Of a stretch of 64,000 nt of DNA, positions 50,001 through 61,700 are shown in pieces. Source of the stretch: Aquila chrysaetos chrysaetos (lineage: Eukaryota > Chordata > Aves > Accipitriformes > Accipitridae). The notes below the pieces were generated by a model that had not been told where the DNA came from, made no database searches, and worked only from the letters and a program-made list of their open reading frames with translations. The stretch's first letter is position 1; every line of letters begins with the position of its first letter. Position numbers and translations under genes: made by a program. Where the stretch lies: NCBI RefSeq assembly GCF_900496995.4, contig NC_044004.1, forward strand, positions 56,264,224 to 56,328,223. The letters are read 5' to 3'.

Positions 50001-52990
50001 CCATTGGATTCTGAAGTATGCATCACATATGTGATGTTTTTTCCTCTTATTTTGACACTAATTGGATGAAAACTGCTTACACCTGGAAAAGTGAATGCAC
50101 TGACATCTTAAAGTGAATGTTTTTTAACAGCATTTAGGACAAGCTCATAAAAAAATGTATTTATAATAAAATTCAAATGACTAAAACATGAGCATTACTG
50201 CAACAGCATGTACTAATTTAAATTAATGTACTGTGATTTTACTGTTGTTTATTTAGGTTATAAATTTTTTATTTTTAAAATTAATTAATGGATTTATGAT
50301 CATTAGTCTGCTCTTTCAAGGTTGCAAGTGGACACCATCCAAAGTTATGTCTTGTTCATGGCACAACAGTCATCAGTCAGTATTTAGCTGCAGTTGTGAG
50401 GCTATTTCTAAAGTTTACAAGTAATTTAAGTTTAAGATTTCCAGCAGGTGTTTTGCAGCTAGAACTGTAAAATGGCTGTGTGAATCTGTACTCTTACATG
50501 TCCTTCATACAATGTATTATTGACTCTCATCAGGTTTTGCACTGCGGTTACCAATCACAATTACTGAAAAGTTATTATTGGAAGGCATCTAGAGAAGTCC
50601 TCTGGAAATGCATTCTTTGTATATTTTTTGGCACACAAGTGTTGTTATAATAAAATTGCTATTTGTAATTTCACTGTGAAGTATTTCTGTTAAGTTAGTG
50701 TCAGCTTCTTGGAAATAGGATAAAATAGGGGTCATGTTGTTCTCCAGATTAAGAAAATTGTAACACCTATCCCTGAAAAAATGAAGTGTAGCACCTATTT
50801 AAGTTCATACTGAAAAAAAAAAATCAATACTAGGATAGCAAAAGAACAGATTTTCATATAGAATCAGATTTTGTTCTTGGTAGGGTCTCTCTGCACTTAC
50901 TTGAATGGCTATGAGGACAGAACTTGGTCCAGAAAATGTTATTACAGTTAAAAAGTTAGGTGTTCAAAAGTCAAAAAGTTAAAGGTACAAAGTAGCCTAT
51001 TAAACTTTAGTTAGGAGCCTTGTTCATAGGCATAATTGCCTTTAATTACGTAAGTGCATTCTTCCTGCCCCTCCCCCCCCAAGAACCTGCCCTCATTAGT
51101 GCACAGCATAAATACTGCTCAGTTAATTAACAGTTATTTTATACTTTGGTTCGTGTTTGAGTTTGCAGTTGCATTATTTATGTATTGAATGCCATTCAAA
51201 TCCTGATGAGAAAACAGAATTATTAATTTCCTAATGTGCTTTCCTGTAGAACTCCTTTCTGTATTGAGTGCTGTCCAAACATTATTTTATTTTATCATCG
51301 TTTTACATACTAGTATTTAGCAAGATCAGAGTGAAGCATTTCTTCCACTTCTGATACCGCTTTAAGACATTACTTTTCATAACACTTACCAGTATACAGT
51401 ATTTTTTACGTCCGTATTCAAACTCCCTTTAATTTCAGATGCGTTTGTGACTGCTCAGATGTCTGCAGGTCAGCTGTAAGGTCTTTCACAGAAAGTGCAA
51501 TACAAAACTAATGAGCACTTCTGAAAATCATGTTTTAAAAGCCTCAGCTTTTTGCCTCAAAACTTCAGGATGGGAACCTGAAATTACCTAAATTCTCTAG
51601 AGCAGCAATCAGCTAATATCACTGTCCTTTCTCTCACTGGAATCCTGTCCTCATTCACTGGACTCTTGTTATTACAAGAATAACTGAATCAGAATATCGT
51701 AAACAACACCTGCTTTAAGTACAAAACTACAAGTCAATGCCAGATTAGGTCTAACTTGTGCACTGTCCACAGTACAGATAAATTTAAAAGAAGTAGTCAA
51801 CAATATACTACAAAGGAGAAAGATTGCTTTTGAGTGTTTGTTTTTTTGCAACCTTAATAAAGTCATTGTAAAGCAATCGCTTTCTTAGGCTCGTCTTCTC
51901 ATCCTAGGCCTGGCGTCTTTACCCAATGACTCTTGCTTTTCAGTCTTGTCCCTTGTAGCAATATTGGTTATTCACTTCTGGAGCACCCAGCAATATACAT
52001 GGAATTCTGATCAGGGTCCCACAGATGCTATACAAGCTCATGTTTGTGAGTTAGCTGAATCTCACGATACGGAGCTCTAGCAGGCCTTATATCTTTTACG
52101 TCAATGTTACCTCAGATGTGGAAAAACAGGTGATAACTTGATCCAGCATGAAGAATGAGTGGCATAGACAGATACTGCATAGAGAGATACTGCATAATAT
52201 GGGAGAAAGTCTCCTGGTAGTTATTAAGCCATCAAAATAATTTCAACAAATTGGAACTGATAGAGAGGTTTTTAAGATTTGACCAGTACTTTACATAATG
52301 TGGCCATTGCTTTTTTTGACCCAATACTGGGAACTCTGTAGCCAGATTTATTGTATTATCAAACACAGCCCTGCACAGTTGTCTTGTCTTCCAAACCCCA
52401 ATGCCTGCATCCATCTTCCATTTCTCTCTTTCCTGCACATGATTCCATTCTCTTTCCTTTTGCCCAACTCCTCTCCCATTGTTTGCTATATTGACTTTCA
52501 GGGAAACTTCTTTTCTTCCTCAAGCCCATATTTCTTACCTGCTATAGTAAATTGAAAAGATCAGTCACAGGGATGTTTACTGAAAAGGGGTAAATACAAT
52601 TCTATCTAAAGATCTCTCTAGGCTTATTCTTCTCCCCTAGCCCTTGGATTATTTTTTTTTCTATCTGCAAAACCATAGCTTTAAAATAGTTTCATCCTAC
52701 ATCTAAAACAGCATACAGAATTTAATCTAAAAAAAGCAAGTAGAAATCGGTGTCATGGTATTTCCTTCTTTCTGAGGTTTTAGGTTGCTTGTCTATTTTT
52801 TTCTTAACTCTGTTTTATTTTGCCATTTTTTTTCCCAGCTTGATTTCTGATGCTAAGACCTTCCTTAGAGCAAACTAAACATTCTGTGAAACAATCAAGT
52901 AGGATAGCAATGATTGCTGTCATCAGAGTTGATGAGCAGTTAAAGACATTTCCAAGTAGATACAATTAAAGAATTATTCTTTTTTCCTAG
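44060..52990 (+). other. BANK1: BANK1 intron 2 (8.9 kb)
   Basis: Donor GTAATC at 44060, acceptor TTTTTTCCTAG ending at 52990. The content is unique AT-rich DNA with short A and T runs. I see no CR1, LTR or exon. An open frame of 157 codons at 46267-46740 is T-rich, starts without an obvious exon context and resembles nothing known, so it is not annotated as a gene. Confidence 0.8.
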
Positions 52991-53056
52991 GTAAGCCACA
53001 GAATGAAAATCCTGGAGACTCTTCGTCTTACATCTATGAAGCAGTTCTTGCAGACG
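52991..53056 (+). CDS. BANK1: BANK1 exon 3: short linker after the TIR domain
   Basis: A 66-bp segment (22 codons, phase 1 to phase 1) between a strong acceptor (TTCTTTTTTCCTAG) and a consensus donor (GACG/GTGAGT). Joined to exon 2 it reads G-KPQNENPGDSSSYIYEAVLAD-G without a stop. The human protein continues after the TIR with DSEDYFEVNIPTD, and the bird DSSSYIYEAVLAD has a similar pattern, with an acidic/serine stretch around a tyrosine that could be phosphorylated. Both splice sites, the phase and the weak similarity agree, so I regard it as a real exon. Oddity: its first bases are GTAAGC, so the acceptor is fused to a donor motif. Its neighbours are exon 2, 8.9 kb upstream, and exons beyond the window. 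Confidence 0.72.
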
Positions 53057-56000
53057 GTGAGTTGAATTCCCCTTGCATTTACTCAAATAAAGCCAGTACT
53101 CTTCAGAAAATTAAATTTGTTTTCTTACATTTTGTCAGATGTGAAAGGCAATAAACTAACCTTACCATAGCTTACAGTTGTGTAGAGGAACATGCCTTGT
53201 TCTCAAATGTCCACCCATCCATCTATACCCACACATTCCTGTGAGGAGTGTGAAAAGGGGAGGAGATTCAACAGGGATGTTTCCTTTTTCCTTTAATTTC
53301 AGAGTAGAGAAAAAGGAAGACATGGAGAGCTTTCCTCTTCTGTTCCCAGCATGAGGAGTTTTGCTTGTAATAAAAAGAGAGCTAATTTGAAATTTTGGAT
53401 AGATCAGTCCTACTCGCATTACATTTGCAGCATTGTTCATTGGCAGCCAGTGGTTGGGAGAAGCCCTGCATCACAACTTCTGCTCCTGTTGACATTTGCC
53501 ATTCTTGTTTGTTTATATATGTGAAAGCCCATGAAGAGTCTTAGTAGGGAAAACAGACTGGCAAAATCTCCACTTGCTTTTCGTAAAGAGCTACATAACA
53601 TGTTCCCTATCCCCAGTTCTTACTTAAATATCTTTATTTCTGGGTTGACACTGTTGTGAAGTGATTGGCTTAACAGCACCAGCATGCTGACTGATGGAAA
53701 AAGACAAGTAAGTTATTTTGGAATTCCTGGCATAGCAGTTCTGTGCTGCTGGACTCTGAGGTTACTGGCTCTGTGGGTCTGTTTTGCTGGTAAGGTGTAA
53801 GGGCAGAAGGATGCTGCAAGCTCACTGGCTCTTCCTTACTGGCACAAATTCAATATACATGTCAGTGATATATGGAGTTTAGAATTTTAGCTTCTTTAGG
53901 TAATTTCAAGACATGAGCATCAATTTGTGTGCTTTTAAATACTCCAGTCATTCCTGCTTACCATTGCTTTGGTTCACAATGCAGAAGAATCTTGGAGCAT
54001 GTGGATTGGATTCCTTTCAGATAAAACTAAAAGGGAAAGTGCACTCAGGGAGCTCACTGCATGCACTTCAGACACTAAAAGGTGTGCATCCTACAGGTCC
54101 AGACCAGAACTGGTTGGAAATATGCCCCTTTGAAATGTGTATAGTGTGGAAGGGAGTATTTAGCGCCAGCTGTTTTTCTCTACTAAATCTTCTGTTAGTC
54201 CCCCCTCCTTTCTGATAGGGACTGTTTGTGACTCTCTTGGCATCTTGGGTGTACTGGTATGATCTCAAGCAGAAAGCTGCTTTAAAGCTGCACTGTTTTA
54301 TCCCTGCAGAACTATTGTCAAGGTTTCTAAGGATGTCTCTTTTGGTCCTGTGTTGAATGTGCCATGGGTCAGTGCACTGAAGAAGTTCGTTGGTATAAAG
54401 AAGGCTTTTTGTCATTACTGGCTCATCATCCAGGTGGTCAATAAGCTGGCATCACTGTTCCTCTCATTCATGATCATGATGTCCAAAAAATGAGACAGTA
54501 AAAGAGGGAATGGTCAGAGAAAACAGAATCCCAAGAAAAGAAAGGACTGGGGAGATGTTCCTCCAAGCTACTCCCACTTTAAACCCTGACTCTTTTTATA
54601 TGAATCCTTTTTTGCTTTATATGGGGACTTGAAGAGAAGCTTTAAGTCTAAGTTTCCCATCAGCTGAATGGTTGATGTTGTAATAAAGTGAATTGAGGAT
54701 TTTCCAGCTGAGAAAGTCTTGCATTAAAAGCAAAAATTTCACTTGAAATCTTTGCTGAAGTTGCCTTGACCACAGTTCTCAGTCAGCTTTTGGCAGTCAT
54801 CTTGATAGCACTGATCATATGTACCTTCTGCTGGTTAATGATGTCCAGTTATTGCTAAGAGGACCAAAGAGATTTTCAATTGCTGTGATGAGTGAAAGGA
54901 CCAACTAGAAAAGAGAGATTCCCAGTAATTGTATCCTGTATGTGACGTTAAGACTGACTCCCGAATGAGTGTAAGGAAATATGTGGTCGACATTTCTTCT
55001 GTGGTGGTGCAACAGGGAGCAGTTATCTGATACCACTGCAGAACTTTGGAGGGAAAAGTAGCCCAAGAAGTGAAATGATTGCAGTTTCCAAGATTCAGCA
55101 CGTCAGTCTTTACGAAGCCAAGAAAGATAAGACAGCAGCTGCAAATAAGCCTGTGTTTGTGCCTTGCAGAAAGTAGGTGAATCTTCAGGTAACCAGACAG
55201 AATTTGACTTTGGATGAACTGTGAAAAAATGTTTCCAGGGACTCTCTTTCTCTTTGCTTCTTCCTAATAAGAAGGAAGTGTATGCAGTGCTAAATTGTAT
55301 GTATGACACAAAACAGAAGTGTCAGGAGGGATTATAAACCAAGAAAGGATTTTTGCTAGAACCCTGTAAATTCAGAAAGGAACAGCACTTTATGTAAGGT
55401 CTTAAGTGGAGACTGATATGCTGAAAGCTGAAGTTTGTTTTGAGTATGCAGATACTGTACAAAAGAAAGGATAAGCTGAGAGAAGACGGAATTTAGACTT
55501 GAACTGGAATGAAAGTTGAACAGATCAGAAGTATAAAGCTAAATGAGAAATCTAAAACAACAATGGTGGACAGAGCAGTGAGTGGATGACAGGACATATT
55601 AAAAAAAACCCAAAACAAAAACAAACTATATCCAATATAGCAAAGATAGGTAAGGAATGAGCAAGTGCTAACAATCAATAAGAAGTGATTGACTAAAGTG
55701 AATTGTGCAAGGCCTTGAGGGAAAAGGTCAAACAGTACATTGGAAAATGGAAAAACAATATGATCACTGAGATCCTTTGGGGAAATATGAGCTACAAGCA
55801 GATGTGAAAACAATTGATTTGCTAGTGAGTGATGGAAAAAATCCAGTTATGGAATACTAATCACCATGATATGAATGTATGAGGATTCATTCCTGTAGGT
55901 GATAACTGAACAACTCAGCTCGTTAGCCACTCACAAATGTTGTTATGTGTTTACTTTATTTCTGGTTTCTATATAAGAAAAGTAGAGTTAGTTTTATTAC

Positions 56001-56400
56001 TAGAAAGCTGTATTTTGAGAAATTCCCATGTGGTTCCTCAGAAAATTTTCTGGTCCCCAAAGAATCATTATTTATAATTTGTACTAAGTTTAGAAAAGCG
56101 AAGCAATCTTACTAGGATCTGGGTATACAGCCTTGTAACCACACAGATAAAATGTGAATGCATTATTGTGGAATTGGCATTCATTATTTTACCTGCAAAA
56201 TAAAGCTACCTCAGATTTAGATACCCATTAGGTGATATTCAGCTTCAAAAAAGGCTATTCCCCTTCTTTGAAACAGCTTTGTCTTTTTTAACAGTTGCCA
56301 TTAAGGCTTGTATCCTAGCACTAATTAACTGAACCAATTAGGGATGGGCAAGTGGAGCACAAAAAGATGATTTTAAAGTGTAATAGCTGTCTGCCTAGAC

Positions 56401-56425
56401 AGATGTCTGTTAACAGCAGACATCT
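56401..56425. repeat. 9-bp inverted repeat (hairpin)
   Basis: AGATGTCTG and its exact complement CAGACATCT separated by 7 bases (TTAACAG). Short, probably incidental. Confidence 0.6.
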
Positions 56426-58168
56426 TTTGGTCCTGCTCAGAGGTCTCATCAAATTAACATATATGTGCATACTGTGTTACCTGTATCCTTTACAAAACTA
56501 AACTGGAGAAAGGCCAGTGCTGTGTAACAAAATAGATGGCATCCCTTCTGCAGATAAAGAAGAGCTATCAGAGTATCTCTGCTATGCTATTCTTTCCTAC
56601 AATTCTATCTGAAATCCTGTTGTAGTAGAATGTGCCTATTCTGGTGTCTAAGTGTTGGATTCAAGGACAGTGTCTTAAAAGAGAAAGACCTTAGATTACT
56701 TTCCTATTCATAACCCTAACAAAAGGAAAATAATCAGGAGTTAGAGAGCAAGCATGATTTTCAGATGTGTCTAAAAATATCACTCTTGATTGTGTTCCTG
56801 AGAAAGCGGCGTACCTTTTAGCCTGCTTTAAGGGTCAATAGATTTTAGCTATTTCAAACCAAAGGTGGGAATAAATTGCAAAGCAGCCTGTCCCCTAGTG
56901 AGTCAGTCTTGCTGACAATTCACTTTTTTTTTTTTTCCTTCTTTAATACCAAATGTGTCTGGCATGAGTCTTTCCACTGACAGCAGCTGTGGCAGCATGG
57001 CACAGGGAGACATGTGGGCTCTTAGATAGACAAGTCCCATGTAATTTAGACCTGCACAGATCAAGAACAACATCATAAATTTCATCCAGGCATTGATAAG
57101 AGCCCTGTGCAAGTATGGGAGCTCTGCCATCATACTCAGACTAAGATACGCTATTTGGTAAATGAACTACTGCAGTCCAAGCTAGCTTCTGTTACCAGAT
57201 TGATTTAAGGGATGCTATAATGTGGAGTATATTGTCTTGTGTCAGTAAATGTTTGGCTACTATTAATGATATGTATCCTGTACTTTAAGTAGGGTGAAGG
57301 CTGAGAATGCCAGCTACCAGTGTCTCTCCCCCCCCAGCCTCTCCCAATGCAGTTGTTAAAGGATTTTTCAGTTATGTTAAACTTCATGACCTTCCAGCCA
57401 TGTCATTTTTTGAACTTTGGTGACTGTAAAGAATATTCTTCATCAAGAGAATAGCTTCAAACATGGCCAAGAGGGGAAAGTTTGGCTACTCACTAGTAGT
57501 TCTTTGAGGGTGATATCTGTAGAAACTTAAACCCATATTCAGCCTGAAATCTGAGCTTTTGGCCTGCCTGCCAGGTGTGCTTCCCTGAAGTATGACTTGA
57601 TTTTAAAATGCTCCTCTCTAGCTGTATTCTTTTATATTTAGTAATTCAAAATGTAGCCACGTGCCACTTCTGTGTCCAAGCACAGTGTGCAGTTTGTGCC
57701 AGGCCAGTTATAAGAGGCTTGAAATGTAGTTTAGAGATAATAGAGCCACTAGGCAGCTGCAGCTAACCCCTTTGGAATAATAAGGAAGTTGCAGGACCAT
57801 TTTATCAGGCAAACAAATTTTGGAGGTCTGCTCACAACCGTGGATGCCTCTGCTGTCAGTCCTTTCGTCTTCAGTGGTAATTTGAGTCAGCAGCAGGAGG
57901 ATAACCTGTCTCTGTTGTTGTAACAGCACGTCTCAGATTTTGGGCAATGTTTAGTGCTGTATAATCCTTCACTGAAACAGAGCTGAGATTATGTGTGTGC
58001 TGGTACCACAGAGAAATGGAACAAAAGTGCCAAAGTGTTCTTACTGTGGTAGAACTCCAGTAACACTGAAGTGGATAGATGGACTCTTTAATAAAACATT
58101 AGGCTTTAATAACAGAACTGCTGGTGCACACAGAGGGCCAGACTTCAGTTTGCTTCTCCCTGGAGAAG

Positions 58169-58762
58169 CGTCGTGGTTTAACCCCAGCCGGCAACTAAGC
58201 ACCCCGCAGCTGCTCACTCACCTCCCTCACAGTGGGATGGGGGAGAGAATCAGAAGGGTAAAAGTGAGAAAAATCATGGGTTGAGATAAAGACAGTTTAA
58301 TAGGTCAGGCAAAAGCCATGCACGCGAGCAAAGCAAAACAAGGAATTCATTCACCACTTCCCATCGGCAGGCAGATGTTCAGCCATCTCCAGGAAAGCAG
58401 GGCTCCATCACGCGGACCAGTTACTTGGGAAGACAAACGCCATCACTCCAAATGTCCGTGTCTCCCCGCTTCCTCCTTCTTCTCCCAGCTTTATATGCTG
58501 AAGCATGACGTCATATGGTCTGGGATATCCCTTTGGTCAGTTGAGGTCAGCTGTCCCAGCTGTGTCCCCTCCCAACTTCGTGTGCCCCCCCAGCCTCCTC
58601 ACTGGTGAGAAGCAGAAAAGGCCCTGGCTCTGCGTAAGCAGTGCTCAGCAGTAACAAAAACATCCCTGTGTTATCAACACTGTTTCCAGCAAAAATCCAA
58701 AGCATAGCCCCATACTAGCTACTATGAAGAAAATTAACTCTACCCCAGCCAAAACCAGCACA
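58169..58762 (-). mobile_element. endogenous-retrovirus solo LTR, antisense to BANK1
   Basis: The + strand starts (C/T)GTCGTGGTTTAACCCCAGC and ends CCAGCCAAAACCAGCACA, which is the reverse complement of the family at 19.56 and 30.08 kb. On the minus strand a perfect CRE, TGACGTCA (58506-58513), is followed after about 10 bp by TATAAAG (58495-58489), an intact-looking LTR core promoter. The terminal TG is mutated to CG on the left. AAGCG occurs at both borders (58166-58170 and 58762-58766), either a target duplication overlapping trimmed ends or chance. No internal retroviral genes are present. Confidence 0.88.
58506..58513 (-). promoter_or_regulatory. consensus CRE in the intron 3 LTR
   Basis: Palindromic TGACGTCA, the full binding site for CREB/ATF proteins, located just upstream (in LTR orientation) of a TATAAAG box. 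The same position reads TGACATCA in the 19.6 kb copy and TGACGTCC in the 30.1 kb copy. Confidence 0.75.
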
Positions 58763-61700
58763 AGCGGCAGCAGGATGAAAGTATCCTGAATGTAGAAACT
58801 GGAAACAACAGGCTTGGGCTCCATCAACAGTTCTGCTCAGCACCTAAATGACCTCAGGCAGTAGTTATTATTTCCAAACTAATCAGTGTGCCTAATAGTT
58901 TAGAAACTCTCTGGGACAGTCTCTTTAGATTCTATGTGTCTAAAGCTCAGCAGAGTGGTCATATTATTAGTGCTGCTGCTGCAGCTGAAAATCATAGAAT
59001 TGATTGCAGTAAAAATAATAACATGAATTGGTATTTAAAGATAAACTTATTCCCAAAAAGCCTCTAAATGTATGCATCCTAACCAAAGCACTGATTTCTG
59101 AGTTTAAGTCAAATCTTTCTTCCAAGCCACAGATCAGTTAGGAACTAGTTAGTTGTCATAGCCTTAGATTGCCTCTGTATACACAGTTAAAATCATATGG
59201 AAGTGTATATATATATAAAGAAATGCCTACAGTTTCATGCATATTATTTCTTAAAGATTATTGATAAATTCATGGTAAATTGGTTTTTGCTGTTTTGGAG
59301 TTATTTGAAGGCAGGATTTTTTGGTTTTACTATCAGATCCGATATGGCTACACATAATAAGACTTTTATATTGTGTTTAGATGCTTTTATGATGATTCCA
59401 TTAGGCTACAATTATATCAGAGTGGTAAATTGTTGTGTACAAAAACATACCCGATAATACAAGAACAGGGGGGTATGCACCTTCACAAACAATCTTTGCC
59501 TACAGGTATATAGTAATGCATAAAACAGTATATGGAGGGGGGTGTCCAGAGATTGCTCTGTTATGGGAGTGAAATAGACGTGAATGAAAATTGCAGCACC
59601 ATCAGTTGCTAAGATGACATAAACACCAACTCCAAATATTCAGAAAAGGAAAAACTGTTCTTCGTAGCTTTTAAAGGAACTGTCAATTTGATGCTCATTT
59701 GCGAGAAAAATTGTTCACCTTAAATAAAGTAATAGAAACATTTTGGAGACATGGGCAAAATAGGCCAACTCACAGAAAGCTACTGTTTTTGACAGAACTA
59801 CTCAACCGTGCAGGAGAAACTGGGACTGAGAATGCTTTTGAGAAAAACAAAGATAACTGTCAATGTATTTGCAAAAGGTAGATGATTCAGCATAGAGAGA
59901 AACATTATTTAAAGCTTGTTCAATAATGAATATGTTTACCTTGGTCTGGAATTTATATATGGTAGAAAACAAATGAAAGAAATTAAGATTTGAGTTAGAT
60001 GTTTATATGTTTGAGTATGTGTTTAATAATTTTCTGTGATTTTTAGAAACCTTTCCATTCCTAAGCCCTCTCTCACCATCAGTAAGAGAAAACTTTTCAG
60101 CAGAGCAGAAAAGGGGATTTGCTTTGAAATCATATCTTAGAAAGGGCTTATGGTAAAAATGAATAAATCCTGTGTTCATGCTGAGGAAAACAGGCTCATT
60201 TGAATGAAGCCCAATGTTGTGGATATTTTCTGTCTCCATGTTTCTCATAGCCTTTCTCGGGTCATTTATAAAGCAATTTATGCAGTTAGAGGCTGCCTTT
60301 CCATCCCACTCTGCTGCACTCTCTGCTGAGTTCATACAGCATTTACAAATACCCATACTTTAAGAGGATTAACTTTCATAAATGCCTATGATAAACTTAT
60401 GGTGGATTTATGTGCCTAAGTCTTTTTTCTAGATTTTTCCACATTACAGAAGGTTACTTCATTTTTTTCTGTGTGGCTCTACTTTCATCCACATTTCTGC
60501 AGAGCACTCACATGTGTTTCACTTTAAGCTTTTGAATTGCAAGAAAGTCACTTATACACAAGCACCTTTTGAATTGTACTTCACAGAGCCCAGTAGGACC
60601 ACCTCTGCCTTTACCTCACATCGTGCTGGGCAGTGGTCCTACCATATTACATGCTCCTGCACTTAAATGATCTGCTGAATTTACCATAAGTGCTCTTCCC
60701 CGTAATCCTCTTTGTTTTAATCTTTGACACTGGAACACCCTGTCTTTTCTTTCACATGGCAAGTTGGCCACATGTGCTTCATTACCTTTCCATTCCTTGT
60801 CATCTGCCTAACCTGATTTGCCAATATTTCTCATCCTCTTATATGTTGTTTGATCTAGGGATAAATGAGGACCTTTTTTGTGATGCAGTTTCAGTTCTTC
60901 AGCAAGTATTGCTTTAGCAAGACGTGAGGAAGAACTGAAATTTGTAAAGCTAGCAGGCATTTTGCTTTTGTAAAAGCAACTGAATTTTGGCTGTGAGATT
61001 CGTTCCATGGGTAGCCTTAGAAAACACATAAATCTTTCATGAGTTTGTTTTCTGCTATTTTTAATACCCCAAATCTGTCACATACATTGTTGTCTCAAAA
61101 CATGTAGCAAGTACCAAGTAATCAAAGACAGAGACAATTTATAATCCTCATGTAGAGAGCAATAGGCATAGCTAAAGACTGTATTTGAAAAGTTAGAATT
61201 TGGGGGACGGGGACGGGGGGGTTGGATGTGGCATGAAAGTTGTTCAGAAGCCATGGTGAGGCATTAATTGTTGAATCCACAAGAGACTAGAGAGGCTTCA
61301 TTAACATTTCTCAGTTTATGCTAAGGAATGCAATTTCAAAGTCATTTCATGAATTCAGTTAAAAATGTGAAATTGAAAGCAATAATGCATTCCAAAAGGT
61401 TTTGTGTAAAATATACCAAATTGATGTATTGAAGTTACATGAATTAAGAGAGAACATTGAAGTAAAATTGAAAACATCAGCACTGTGCCCAATGAAGTGA
61501 ATAACTGTTACAGTAAATGTGTGCAATATTTTATTATTTAAATATGAACTTAAATTTAAGATCAGTCCTTTCAATGTGACCATCAGCAGTAGGTATTTGT
61601 CAAAAGTAAGCCAACAAAAGTAACCTGATGGAAATGGAGCATTACCTTCTATAATAGATGATAATTCCCAGTAGGACTGCCCTGAATACCCAAGGGAAGA

